Below, one piece after another: positions 22,537 through 32,484 of a stretch of 64,000 nucleotides of DNA (position 1 is its first letter; every line of letters begins with the position of its first letter). A model generated the notes under the pieces. It saw nothing but the letters and a program-made list of their open reading frames with translations, made no database searches and was not told the origin of the DNA. A program made the position numbers and the translations under genes. The DNA lies in contig JASAMV010005263.1 in assembly GCA_030248065.1 (NCBI GenBank), positions 1 to 64,000 of the forward strand. Direction: 5' to 3'. This DNA is from Rhynchonema sp. JSB1_4 (taxonomy: Eukaryota; Nematoda; Chromadorea; Monhysterida; Xyalidae).

Positions 22537-23124
22537 ACTGGCGTTATATGAAAGCGTAATAACATTGGTTTTGGTAGAATCACCCTAGCTTCCCATGCGC
22601 GCGCTATACACACATACTGCAATATACTACCACGGTGTGCGGGGCGACTGTTGCTTGTGAGCCAAGACAGATCCGATCCGGACACCAAGTTTGATAATGA
22701 CGACAACGACCTGGTGCACCACTCATCCGCTCAACTCATACACGTTGCTTGGTTCCTTTTTAGGCTTCGTCGAGTAAACTACCGAAACAAGAATGAAACT
22801 GGCCGACACATCAACGTGGGAACCTATTCCAACTGTTCTGCATTTATTGACATTTTTTCTGTGTGGCCCCAAAGTGTACCAACAGTTGAGGTGTGCCGGT
22901 AATACATTTGTTTTTGCGCTTCAGCATTGTAGTTTTATGCCAGAGCACAAACTTCTGCGTGATATTTGGGTGCACGTAGTTTAGTGCACTTTAGCACGCA
23001 AGCTTCCGCACGCCATGTTGAAACCGCGTAACCTTGTGCGCCGCGTCACAATGATTATTCGACATTTCGCTGTTTTTTTTCAAGGTCAGTTATTTGGCAC
23101 GCGTCGCCGGTTATTTTTGCAGAA
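22537..23124. other. Gap between the MATH-BTB and F-box genes
   Basis: No supported gene. An open stretch near 22793-22984 has poor protein character. Confidence 0.4.
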
Positions 23125-23640
23125 GATTGATGGATTTTGACAGGATCACCCACAATTTGATAAAAATTCAGCCTTTGGTGCCCGCCGCTGATAATTAATC
23201 GGTTTTTCATAATGTTTGTTCTTCGAGGACTGATTGATATTGTGCACATTGTGCCCGAGAATATCAAGTTTGGTGAAAGTTTTTATTGTCGTTGATTAAT
23301 GGATTTTTGCAGGAACCACCATTTTTAAAAAAACTTGAGTGTGTGCAGCCGATGATTAATCGGTTTTTCCCTGATTGTGTGGCTGAGCACGTTTTAGCGT
23401 TTTCTGATTAATTATACCGTGTTTTGCCGTTGATTAGTGATTTTTGTTTTATGTACAATTTGTTTTTGAATAGGGAAATAATTATTGTCCCTCCACGATT
23501 GTTTAGTGCAGTAGAAGTTACCGTTTATGATTGAATAGTAGCGTTTTGTGGGTGATTAGTGACATTTTCTTGCTGTTGAAGTGCATAAACTTTAGTTCAG
23601 GTTTATCCGCAAGACTGCAGATTAATAGTCTTTATCCTAT
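23125..23640 (+). promoter_or_regulatory. Array of GATTAATCGGTTTTT-like motifs upstream of the F-box gene
   Basis: At least seven plus-oriented variants lie within 520 bp: near 23125 (GATTGATGGATTTTG), 23190, 23292, 23352 (GATTAATCGGTTTTTCC), 23404, 23430 (GATTAGTGATTTTTG) and 23552. Most are separated by 50-120 bp of AT-rich DNA. The array ends about 50 bp before the F-box ATG, and copies of the same core lie upstream of the polymerase and MATH-BTB genes. A promoter role is inferred from position. Confidence 0.5.
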
Positions 23641-23690
23641 TGTATACTTGAAGTAAAAAAGGTTGCTGTCCTGCCTTCTATTTTTGAAAC

Positions 23691-24950
23691 ATGGTTCGTC
23701 AGCAGTGCAAAAGGGAAAACAGTAAAAAAACGCCCAAAATTTTATCGCCAATCGAACGTGTGTTCAACTGCGAACTGCTGGTACTGTACATTCTTCGGTG
23801 CATGAACAAGTTTACCGATCAATGGGCTGCCTCCAGTATCAATAGAGTGTTCCGCCAGATATTTCTGTCGCGCCCAATATGGCGTCGCCGTGACACAATT
23901 ACGGTTCAAAAACTACGTTTCCCGCCATTTTTGCCGTTGTTCCGTTTATACATCAACCGCGAACAAATGAGTGGCACCTTTTCAAGCGCGTGGAATGTCC
24001 TTGGGTACTGTAATTTAGCAGGAGCTCATGTGACAACGCTCGCCTTTGACCAGACTGAAGCCGGGAGGTGTTATGGTCAGTTTTCGTGTCTCATGTCAAG
24101 CATCTTCAACTATTTACCCAATGTAACAAATCTGCACCTAAAATCTCGAATGTTGAGCGTTAGCGGCATGGACTGCTTATCGCGCGGTCTCCGAGCAGCT
24201 GGACACCCTTTAACCAAAATTTGGGTTGCTACAACTGAATACAAATGTGTAAACATTGAGCAGCTGCTGAACATGGTTGGTCAGCAAATTGAACTCAAGC
24301 TGCTATTCATATACATTGGTCATGTGGCCCGAAGGGACCGTACAATCACCGGCGGCTGGCCGCATCACGAAAACTTTGTGAGACGGCTCGACGGGATGTT
24401 TAGTCGACTGAACTGTTTGGAGACGTTGGGATTATTTATTCAGCCGTATGAGTCCATTAGCCCTCTTGTATCGGCTCTTCCCAACCTACACACTTTGGTA
24501 TTGCATATGCCTGACTTTAGTTGTCACCTAGATGATGAAGAAATATGCTCTCAACTACGTGCATCAATACGCCAGGTACGAGTTCTCAAAATATATGCGG
24601 CTCGTGCAAATTTCCAAACAGACTGCTTCCAGTCGTTACTGGAGTTTCCTAAACACTTGGATCTGGTCACTGACTTCACATTGCTCTGTAGTGTAAGCAT
24701 CGATCCACAGTCTGTCGTGCGCTGCTTCGCAGGAATGTGGGATAAGAAGAATGTGCAGACAGCGACGATTGGCTTAACCTTTGATGATGTACAGCGAATA
24801 ACCGGGCTGATAACAAAGAATCATCTTGAAGTCCGACAATTTACGTATCCCAATAATCATTCAGTTTGTGTGCATGCACTTGAACGTGTAGTGACACTGA
24901 AATCCCTGCTACTGGCGCCAAACCCGTCTGACGTCATGAGAACTTTTTAG
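23691..24950 (+). CDS. F-box/LRR-like protein (SCF ligase adaptor)
   Basis: 419 residues, single exon. Residues 20-70 have the F-box pattern: a hydrophobic helix (ERVFNCELLVLYILRCM), a stretch of the form WAASSINRVFRQIFLSRPIW, and the typical terminal Trp. The rest reads as irregular leucine-rich repeats (for example LPNVTNLHL, LPNLHTLVLHM, VRVLKIYAA) as in FBXL-type proteins. F-box proteins bind SKP1 and bring a substrate, through their LRRs, to a CUL1 ligase. It follows the MATH-BTB gene in the same orientation, so the element carries adaptors for two different cullins. Its lack of introns contrasts with its neighbours. F-box identity is moderately sure; the substrate is unknown. Confidence 0.65.
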   Translation: MVRQQCKRENSKKTPKILSPIERVFNCELLVLYILRCMNKFTDQWAASSINRVFRQIFLSRPIWRRRDTITVQKLRFPPFLPLFRLYINREQMSGTFSSAWNVLGYCNLAGAHVTTLAFDQTEAGRCYGQFSCLMSSIFNYLPNVTNLHLKSRMLSVSGMDCLSRGLRAAGHPLTKIWVATTEYKCVNIEQLLNMVGQQIELKLLFIYIGHVARRDRTITGGWPHHENFVRRLDGMFSRLNCLETLGLFIQPYESISPLVSALPNLHTLVLHMPDFSCHLDDEEICSQLRASIRQVRVLKIYAARANFQTDCFQSLLEFPKHLDLVTDFTLLCSVSIDPQSVVRCFAGMWDKKNVQTATIGLTFDDVQRITGLITKNHLEVRQFTYPNNHSVCVHALERVVTLKSLLLAPNPSDVMRTF

Positions 24951-24960
24951 GAAGAGAAGA

Positions 24961-27131
24961 ATGGGCACACGGCTGATATTTTCGTTATTATTAATTTTGA
25001 ATGGCGTGTTTGGATGCGACTATATTGCCAGAACACGCGTTATTGTATGCCGCACGCCCGACATTCAGGCGATATTTGGATTTGTAAATAACACGTTGGC
25101 AGTTTAACCTTCAGTATTTTTAATGAATGCATAGAATGCACAAAAGCAGTATTTTACTTGTCGTTACAGAATTGTCCATGAAATCCGTTATGCGGGATCG
25201 AACTCGAACTACTGCGAACAATGGCGCGAATGGGAACATGTGCAGTCGATGGTCAAACTCTCACGACCACGAATGAAATTCAAGAAGATCCCAAAATGCT
25301 TCAAACAGGTAGATTAGCGGTGATAACCTTGTATATTGGAAGGATTTCAAAAGATTTATGTGGTTCAGATCATCAACAGTACTTCCATTGCCAAACCACC
25401 GACCGTAACCGTAATTCAACCGCAAGCGGCCCCACCAACGTTCACTCCCGCAACCCTAGTGCCCAACCTTCCGGCGCCACCACCGGTACGCGGGCTGCCG
25501 GCACCGAAACCACCGGTACGCGACCTAGCGGGACCGAAACCCGCGGTACCCAACCCGCCGCCGCCGAAACCCACGGTACCCAACCCGTCGCCACCGAAAC
25601 CGCCGGTACCCAACCCGCCGGCACCGAAACCGTCGGTACCCAACCCACCGCCACCGAAACCGTCGGTACCCAACTCGCCGCCACCGAAACCACCGGCACC
25701 CAACCCGCCGGCACCGAAACCGCCACCGAAACCGCCGGTACCCAACGCGCTGGCACCGAAACCGCCGGTACCCGACCCTTCAGCACAGAAACCACTGGTA
25801 CCCAGCCCGCCGGTGCCGAAAGCGCCGGTACCCAACCCGCCGGCACCGGAACCACCGGAACTCAAGCCACCGGCACCGAAACCGTCGGTACCCAACGCGC
25901 TGGCACCGAAACCGCCGGTACCCGGCCCTTCAGCACAGAAACCACTGGTACCCAGCCCGCCGGTGCCGAAAGCGCCGGTACCCAACCCCCCGGCACCGGA
26001 ACCACCGGAACTCAAGCCACCGGCACCGAAACCGTCGGTACCCAACCCGCCGGCACCGAAACCATCAGTACCCAACCCGCCTGCACAGAAACCACCGGTA
26101 CCCAGCCCCCCGGTGCCGAAACCGCCGGTCCCCAGCCCGCGGGCGTCGAAACCGCCGGTACCCAACCCACCGGCACCGAAACCGCTGGTACCCAATCCGC
26201 CAGCACAGAAACCACCGGTACCCAGCCCCCCGGTGCCGAAACCACCGGTACCCAACCCGCCGGCACCGAAACCGCCGGTATCTACATCGCCGTCGCGGAA
26301 ACCGCCGGTACCCAACCCGCCGGCATCGGAGCCGTCGATACCCAACCCGCCGGCACTGACACCACCGGTACCCAACCCGCCAGCACCGAAACCGGCGGTA
26401 TCTATCGCGCCGCCGCCGAAACCACCGGTACCCAACCCGGCAGCACAGAAACCACCGGTACCCAGCCCGCCGGTGCCGAAACCACCGGTACCCAACCCGC
26501 CGGCGCCGAAACCGCTGGTACCCAACCCGCTAGCACAGAAACCACCGGAACCCAACCCGTCGGCACCGGCGGCAACTGAACCCGAGCCACTAATCCGTCT
26601 GTCAACACCCAAATCTTTCGAGTTTGCGGTGAACAACGGGACAACTGTCAGTAATGAAACAAAGGTTGTATTGTTTGCGTTTGAGTATAAAAGTATTTAC
26701 TGACTTTCACCTGTAATGCTTCAGATACGGCGGCATAAAGGCCGTGCTGTGCTACTGAGTGACGGGCATGAACAGGAACCGGTACAGGCTTTTCCCTGAT
26801 TTGTAAAGGACAATGGTTTTATTCAACTTGACCTTAACCAGGACTCACCCATGATTTCAGTGCAGTGTGGAACGAAACTGGTGGGCTGCATTGACCACCT
26901 ATGAAGTGGCCGTTGGGGTTAGTGCACAGTTAGTAAAAACACGTGAACTAAAAAAAGTTTGTCTCTGTACAGGTGGCTATTGGTCTGGCTTGTGCTGTGA
27001 CACTGTTGTTAATTGTGATCCTGGTGTGTTGCGTTGCCCAGAACTGCTCGTGCTGTCGCTTCGTGTGCCCTTGTGCGTGTTGCACACCTACACGTGTCCA
27101 ATTGGATGCAGATCCGGGTGCACAAGTCTGA
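24961..27131 (+). CDS. Type I membrane protein: signal peptide, polyproline stalk, TM, Cys-rich tail
   Basis: Six exons joined by agreeing phases: 24961-25094, 25170-25308, 25354-26664, 26725-26781, 26861-26917, 26973-27131; about 618 residues. The start ATG opens a clear signal peptide (MGTRLIFSLLLILNGVFGC). A short Cys-containing ectodomain with an NNT glycosylation site follows. Then comes a stalk of about 370 residues built from PVPNPPAPKP-like repeats, a short region with NGT and NET sites, one TM helix (IGLACAVTLLLIVILVC), and a tail with about ten Cys in 20 residues (NCSCCRFVCPCACC). Such tails are usually palmitoylated, as in viral surface glycoproteins. The stalk is also open in two other frames; this frame is chosen because it continues in phase into the TM exon. 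The weakest junction is the first donor. Confidence 0.62.
25440..26575 (+). repeat. Minisatellite encoding the polyproline stalk
   Basis: Units are mostly multiples of 6 bp built from GGTACCCAACCCGCCGGCACC plus GAAACC, so all three forward frames and one reverse frame are free of stops. The forward frames read PVPNPPAPKP, GTQPAGTETTG-like (mucin-like), and a third; the reverse frame is Gly-rich. A block of about 140 bp (roughly 25725-25888) is repeated with few changes at about 25890-26040, showing recent expansion. Confidence 0.85.
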
Positions 27132-27246
27132 GACAGGTATTTTATTCACGTGTGTTCCCCGGGCGTTTCTTATTATGTTTGCGTTTTTTCTTGACAATAA
27201 CCTTAAAAATTCCGTTTTTTTCAGCACCAAATTCGCCGTCAGTGCA

Positions 27247-28103
27247 ATGTTTCTATTTGTATTGATTATCATTACCGCCCGTTCTGTATCGTCCGCCAAA
27301 GTGGTGCCAGAGCCCTGTTCATACGTGGCTCGTAATCGATTGTTGCGATGCACTAAAATTCCGCTGGAAATCAATGCAAACTTGTTAGTTTTACTCTTGT
27401 CATTTGGAATATTGGTCGCACAATGACTACATTCCCGGATCGTGAAGAGGGAAAGTGACAGGGGGCAAACACACACAAGCCACCAAAATGTTTCAGAACG
27501 TGCCGGATTATTATGAGCTGTAAATGTTTTGTCAAAAATACAAGTAGCATAGTGGTTAGGGTAGATAAATTCTGATTTAGTCATTGCGCTACCAGTACCT
27601 AGGTATACCGTACTTTGCGTACGCGTTGCTTGAGGTGAAAAGAAAGGCAACAATTATCTGGATGTCTGGTGAATTAGTATCATGTATGTCATGTTCATGC
27701 CCCAACAATATCGTTCCTGAATTTGCAAGGCAATCCACATTTTCATTTCAGGCCCGTTCGAAAATTTGTGTATGCGCCTTCGTCAGTCAGCATGTGTGCT
27801 AACGCCACCAACCTGCAAACACTCATTTCAAAATTGAAGCATCACCATGGAACTAGCGATTTTGACATTTCCGAGGTGTGTTCATTCTCGAATACGGGGG
27901 CTGTTGATGTTTCACCGACTACTGATACTTCTTCGCCCACGCCCCTTCCGAAATGCGTGAATACCGATTCTGGTTTGCAAGGGTGCGCAACGTGTGACTA
28001 CAATGACTTCATAGTTGGTAGTTGCGTTGCAGTCGTGGTCAGTATTTTCAATTGTATCGTATATTTCATTCGTCGGAAAATATTGGTGTCGTATAATTTA
28101 TAG
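27247..28103 (+). CDS. Second spliced type I membrane protein, 162 residues
   Basis: Exons 27247-27383 and 27752-28103 join in phase. The first exon gives a signal peptide (MFLFVLIIITARSVSSAK) and a short motif PCSYVARNRLLRCTKIP. The second exon holds N-glycosylation sites, a Ser/Thr-rich linker, several Cys and one TM helix (FIVGSCVAVVVSIFNCIVYFI) followed by a short basic tail. The motif C-x-Y-[IV]-A-R-x-R after the signal peptide also occurs in the preceding membrane gene (CDYIARTRVIVC), which suggests the two are paralogues with or without the proline stalk. The pattern is a weak match to an LRR N-terminal cap. A surface attachment or receptor-blocking role would fit, but nothing here shows it. 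Confidence 0.6.
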
Positions 28104-28149
28104 ACCACGGTGACTGTGATTGTGTTGCCCTTAACCGACGGCGTCTGGT

Positions 28150-28276
28150 TTACAAATTGCTGTTTGTTCGCTCGTCGATTGAAACACCTGTTATTTACAC
28201 AAATAGGCCCCGCTGTTGCCTTTACCCGGCGCCGTCTGTTGTCTCGGCTTTACAAATTGCTGTTTGTTCGCTCGTC
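28150..28276 (+). repeat. Short direct duplication next to a MITE
   Basis: TTTACAAATTGCTGTTTGTT plus CGCTCGTC occurs twice, near 28149 and 28249, with about 70 bp between. It flanks the left side of the MITE at 28283. Confidence 0.7.
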
Positions 28277-28282
28277 AAACAG

Positions 28283-28424
28283 TGCTCTGACAATACTTTT
28301 GGAAGAAACTTTCAAGTGATCACCACGTTAGACTTGCGTGTTGGCAGTCACGTGACTGCTGCAGCTAATACACGCGTACGGGTCCAGGCAACGCGTTTCT
28401 CCTAAAAGTATTGACGGAGTATAC
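28283..28424. mobile_element. MITE, deletion derivative of the family seen at 48687
   Basis: Starts CTCTGACAATACTTTTGGAA and ends AGTATTGACGGAGTATAC, an inverted pair. The interior shares ACGTTAGACTTG and GCTGCAGCTAATACACGC with the larger copy in a TMEM180 intron. It lies between the second membrane gene and the kinase. The rest of 28425-29138 has no supported gene. Confidence 0.7.
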
Positions 28425-29138
28425 ATTTGAATGTTTCAGTGAAAGCCAATCGTAAAAGCATTTGTTACGGGCGCTGTTGGCTATTTTTTAATTTTATTTT
28501 TCAAGTTTGAGTGTTGTCCATTATCCAAACTTTGATTTATTTGCGTGTCGTGAAGTTCTCAACATGTATACATAGGTACGGGCCGCACAATGACTTTATG
28601 AGAATTGGTCAAAATTTTTTCCTGGATCACCAAAATATTTCAGACCCGCAGCAGCGTGGGCGCTCTGCCGGATTATTTTCAGCTGTTTTGTGAGAGTCAC
28701 AAATAGCACAGTGACTGAACGTGAAAATCAGGATTGATTTGATGAATTCTTATATGGTCATTGTGCGACCAATACCACGCAGAAGCGTGACTTTTCCTGA
28801 TGTTTACATAAACAGCCCCCCTTGTTTCTGTTATTCTACAGTTTAACCGCGAAAATAAAGTAATCTCACACTGAGAAACTTTTTATTACTAATGTCTGGA
28901 GTACCAAACAGCCCGCAAAACATATAAATGCACAAAACAAAATTGATGACTTTTTGTTGGGTTACCCCGTGGGGCGCAAAAGGAAAAAAACGATTAGTCA
29001 CTCGATGCACACCGGAAGCTTTTTTGTGTATTGTAGCAAATTCGAAAAAAGGTGCGATTGATGAATTTTTTTGTTGGAAAGTTTGTCGGGTGGCCGTATC
29101 GTCAAATCAGACCTCGTCCGGTTGGCTTTTCATTTGTG

Positions 29139-29806
29139 ATGTCTCGACGCTTTGCAATTGTGGGAAATGTGGGCGTTGGGAAATCTTCCGTGCTCCGTTC
29201 TCTCTCCTCTAAGTACTGCGCTCTTACAGAACCAACTGAGACAACTTGGGCCCCAATACTACCCTTGTTTTATTCCAACCCTCGGGATTACGCACTGATG
29301 TTTCAAATACTTGCCGCCCAGTCGCTTTATCGCTTATATAGCTCGTCTGTTAATGGATATCCGGTTATAGTGACAGAAAGAACACCCATGGACGGTCTAA
29401 TTGTGTTTGCTCGAGGTCCGCAAAGCCCCCTCTCTGATTATGAGCAAGAGATACTGCAATGTGCATTTGAAGTTCTTGATCGAAAGTTTGCAGTCAATTA
29501 CAACGGAATTTTCTACATAAAAACAACACCGACGACTGCGCACGAGCGTGTACAGATCAGAAACAGACCCGGGGAGGAGTCAATTGACTTGCAATATTTA
29601 ACTGCTATATCTCAAAGGTATGTATTTCTTTATTCCCTTTTATTTTCATTCCACTTGTCTAATTTTATTGGGTGCTCAGATATGATGAATGGCTACTAGA
29701 CGGGCGGCATTTGAAGTTGGATATACCAATAACGGTCATTAACGGAGATAATAAGTCAATTGATGAAATAAGCCGCATAATTGACTTGTTCATATCAAAC
29801 AATTAA
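29139..29806 (+). CDS. dNK: Deoxynucleoside kinase
   Basis: Two exons, 29139-29617 and 29680-29806, give 201 residues. The P-loop is GNVGVGKS. The DRS/ERS-like motif is ERTPMDG, and the lid is of the RxRxRPGEE type (QIRNRPGEESIDLQYL), followed by YDEWLL, as in animal and viral deoxynucleoside kinases. These enzymes phosphorylate deoxynucleosides with ATP in the salvage pathway and would supply dNTPs for the element's own polymerase. An upstream in-frame extension from 29052 exists but lacks family character. The end is convergent with the penton-like gene and shares the four bases TTAA with its stop. Confidence 0.85.
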
Positions 29807-30669
29807 ATGTCAAAAACGCACAGCTCTTTGATTTTGAAGCTAACGATTAGTGAACCAAAATTTTGTTCTAATTTAACGTGTTCCAAGTCTTCGTGTGTGA
29901 GGGTGAAGGTTAGCTTGCTTGTAACCGGCGTGGTGCAGATAGGAACAAATCCAAGTTTTCCGTTGTACTCCAACTGTCTGTTTGATGCAGTGTAAACCCA
30001 TTCGCGCTTCTGCCCTGTTCTTATTCCATAAAATGGTGTGAAAAAACCCAACATTTTTATCAGCTGGCCGTTGTAGTTAGTTGGCCGAACTAAGTTGGAC
30101 GTTATGATGATAATCTTGTTTCCGTAGTTAAGATTAGGGATGAGGGTTGCTGTGATCTCTCCATCATTATTATAGTCGATTATTGGTGTTGGTTCGAATC
30201 CTACTTTATATGCCAACTTTTCGTTGAACCCGATGCAGACTAAAGCTTGCTCTGCCCTTTTCCCTCGTTTAATTTGCACAACCCCCGAATCCCGAACTGA
30301 CGCATAGAATCGGCCATTCCCGCAAAATCTCTTAACCGAGGCACTGTCAAACTCTGAATTTAATAGCTCGACCATTTCATCAAGATTTTCAACACAAATT
30401 TCGTCCAAATTTCTGACAATTGTTTCGACTGGTTGAAACGGGTTGGCGCCCTTGTAAAATGTAATACTGCACCCCCCTGTGTTAATCATAGCACCAGCAC
30501 TGCTAATTGCGTTTAAATAACAGCCATATGATTTATTGGGGTCTAGATAGATTGGCTGATCCAGTTTTAAACCATATTCCTTAGTAGTTGAGTCGCGTTC
30601 AAGCCGATTAAAGTCTAATAGAAAATCAATTCCTTCCTGACTCGGGACTTGCATTTTGATCAGAAGCAA
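29803..30669 (-). CDS. Penton-like minor capsid protein (single jelly-roll)
   Basis: 288 residues, or 283 if the second Met (MQVPSQEG) is used. Beta-rich throughout, with an N-terminal part that fits the Polinton minor capsid pattern (LDQPIYLDPNKSYGCYL, where the family has a strand followed by a description of bound partner strands). A mid-part of the form GNKIIIITSNLVRPTNYNGQ matches the family's hydrophobic strand-turn before a late PxxxG segment. Penton proteins fill the fivefold vertices of the capsid. Its 5' end overlaps the tail of the integrase in another frame. The frame is intact. Assignment is by pattern and position within the integrase-ATPase block. Confidence 0.58.
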   Translation of the reverse strand: MLLIKMQVPSQEGIDFLLDFNRLERDSTTKEYGLKLDQPIYLDPNKSYGCYLNAISSAGAMINTGGCSITFYKGANPFQPVETIVRNLDEICVENLDEMVELLNSEFDSASVKRFCGNGRFYASVRDSGVVQIKRGKRAEQALVCIGFNEKLAYKVGFEPTPIIDYNNDGEITATLIPNLNYGNKIIIITSNLVRPTNYNGQLIKMLGFFTPFYGIRTGQKREWVYTASNRQLEYNGKLGFVPICTTPVTSKLTFTLTHEDLEHVKLEQNFGSLIVSFKIKELCVFDI

Positions 30670-31705
30670 TTAATAATTGATGACGTGCAAAGGTACCGGG
30701 TAACACTCGTTTATTTGCCAGCTCCTGAACAACAAATGAGGGAACAGGAGAAGAGTGGACTACTTGAATGACTTTTAGGGGCTTAGCGGTGTCATATGTA
30801 GGTAAGTGGCCTTTCGAAAAGCCCTGTTGCTCCAACTTTCTATAAACGATTGTTCCCAGTTTTAAAGGTGGGCTTGAATCTAAAAGACCCTTGGCTTGGC
30901 GTTCTATCTGTTTTTTGTCCATTGTATGTGCTATGAGGCCAATGGATCGACTGTTAAGCTCGTTAGGTGTGACACCGGCCCGGGATATCTTCGGTTCGTT
31001 GTTATATGCGTTTTCTACATCTTTAACTGCCTGAGAAATATGAATATTTTTATTGGCCGATAGGTGCGCCGAAAGCCGTTTTTTGACAAGCCTAACGGCA
31101 ATTTCACTGTATGACGTGTGATGTTTCGTTCGTGGATTTCAAATTACGTGCTTGATATTTAGTTCTTTCATCAAATCGTTGAATTTGCCTTTGAATTCAG
31201 AACCTAAAAGGGTAGTGGCTAGATTGCGTCTGATCTGGCTGATGTTTCATTCCGACTTACCACCGTCACTGTAAACTGCTTTCAAATTCTTGTGCTCAAA
31301 TCGCCTGTGCGCCCTGGAAAACGCGTTAGCCATTGTGGCTGAGTTGAGAACCTTCAATAACTCCAGGTATACTTGCATGTGAAACGGAAACACGCACACT
31401 AGTAGAAATTTATAGGGGCCCCTGGACGGGATTCCTGTTGCAAGATATGCGGTGTCAACTGCAACAAACTGCTCAGGTGTCGTCAATAAGTACATACGTT
31501 CAGTCTCCCTTTTGCCGAGATGGGCCTTTCTTGTCAAGTACGGTTTTTGTTTATTCAAAAATTCCTTCACTTTTTTGTAGGTCACCGATGGGAATCTTTT
31601 ATTGGCTAGTTTATAAAACACTTGCACATTTTGTAATAATAGGCCGGCTTTATTTCCATCGGACAATGTACCGTAATACAGGCGAGAAAGTTCACGGTCA
31701 GACAT
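30626..31705 (-). pseudogene. INT: Retroviral-type integrase with one in-frame TGA
   Basis: Two exons, 31705-31261 and 31203-30626, total 341 codons including the stop. The catalytic triad is visible: D in VAVDTAYL, D in VYSDGG just before the intron (then SEFKG after it), and E in SYSEIAVRLVKK. Downstream the frame continues to a basic C-terminal domain. A TGA at 31139-31141, between the second D and the E, breaks the frame. The codon is where family members usually have a polar residue before N-P, so a CGA-to-TGA change is likely; a base error or readthrough is possible. Polinton integrases insert the element at 6-bp targets. The ATG overlaps the end of the preceding small gene by eight bases. 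Confidence 0.8.
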
Positions 31706-32168
31706 TACGGTACTGAAGTAGTAATTGCTTAGATGGATAAGAATCAAGCAAATGGGGCGGAAAGTGGGTGGATCTAGCTAAAAACTTTAAAAATCTGGTC
31801 AAACCTCTAATATGAACAACAGGGGTTGCAAACAACTGTGCTAAAATTTTGCAAACATTTGATCCTAGAATAAGCTTATCATTAATTACAATTTCATCGG
31901 TTGGCAATTTAATGCTAAAAGTTCCGGAAACTGGGTTGCTCAGATGTTCCAAGACAGCTGATACAGTTCGCCGTTGCTCGGGTGTGCGTGTGCAATCTAA
32001 AACATGGCTTAGTTCTTTCGGCACAACGGACATTTCGATGCTGCTATCGATTTGGGGTGGTGGGCTCGGGCTTTTGGCTTTCTTCTGAGCTTGCGCTTGA
32101 GCTAGCTGTTCGTACTCTTTCTTGCTTATGATGACCTGTGTCTCTATGACGGGTTGCGTTTGCGGCAT
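31698..32168 (-). CDS. Conserved small Polinton protein (GSN-type)
   Basis: About 156 residues from the Met of MPQTQPVIET. An early segment IISKKEYEQLAQA and a late segment INDKLILGSNVCKILAQLF match a pattern I know from adintovirus and Maverick frames between ATPase and integrase (Y/E-rich start, then G-K-x-I-x-GSN-I). The function is unknown; a virion or assembly protein is likely from synteny. The end overlaps the integrase start. A longer in-frame start upstream (32198) exists. Confidence 0.6.
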   Translation of the reverse strand: MPQTQPVIETQVIISKKEYEQLAQAQAQKKAKSPSPPPQIDSSIEMSVVPKELSHVLDCTRTPEQRRTVSAVLEHLSNPVSGTFSIKLPTDEIVINDKLILGSNVCKILAQLFATPVVHIRGLTRFLKFLARSTHFPPHLLDSYPSKQLLLQYRNV

Positions 32169-32484
32169 TGAAACACTTTGAGTAACAAGAACACACAATT
32201 GGGATATTTGCGGCTAAGTAGTTGCGGACACTTGTTCTTCTGATAGACTTGCAAGTCGCAGATTTTTTGCTCAACCGTTTTAAAAACAGCTGCTCTTTTG
32301 CCGAGAGTTTTATTTGGTTGTCTTGTAGTAGTGGGTAAATGTCCCTCTCGATCACGTCGATCGCGCTATTCGGGCAGTGCTTGATTAATTCCACCTTGAC
32401 GCGTTTCGGCACGGACTGAGTGGGTTCTGTTATGAGACGTGCTGTATACTTGTCGAACGATCCGGCTAAACTGTGGTGAATCAT
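32044..32484 (-). CDS. Conserved small Polinton protein (helical, basic)
   Basis: 146 residues. The centre (VELIKHCPNSAIDVIERDIY, then KLSAKEQLFLKRLSKK) follows the pattern of a small helical Polinton/adintovirus protein where LIKH...C-E-C-A is followed by L-S-P-S-Q-K-x-x-L-R-R-H. The C-terminal third is Ser/Glu/Pro-rich and overlaps the next gene in another frame; it may be shorter in reality if a frame change occurs near 32190. The ATG overlaps the ATPase stop as ATGA. The function is unknown. Confidence 0.55.
   Translation of the reverse strand: MIHHSLAGSFDKYTARLITEPTQSVPKRVKVELIKHCPNSAIDVIERDIYPLLQDNQIKLSAKEQLFLKRLSKKSATCKSIRRTSVRNYLAANIPIVCSCYSKCFNAANATRHRDTGHHKQERVRTASSSASSEESQKPEPTTPNR

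Noticed and set aside
25221..26579. Thr/Glu-rich (mucin-like) frame and Gly-rich reverse frame across the proline minisatellite
   Set aside because: Both end soon after the repeat, while the Pro-rich frame continues in phase into exons with glycosylation sites and a TM helix. Kept as a finding, not as genes.
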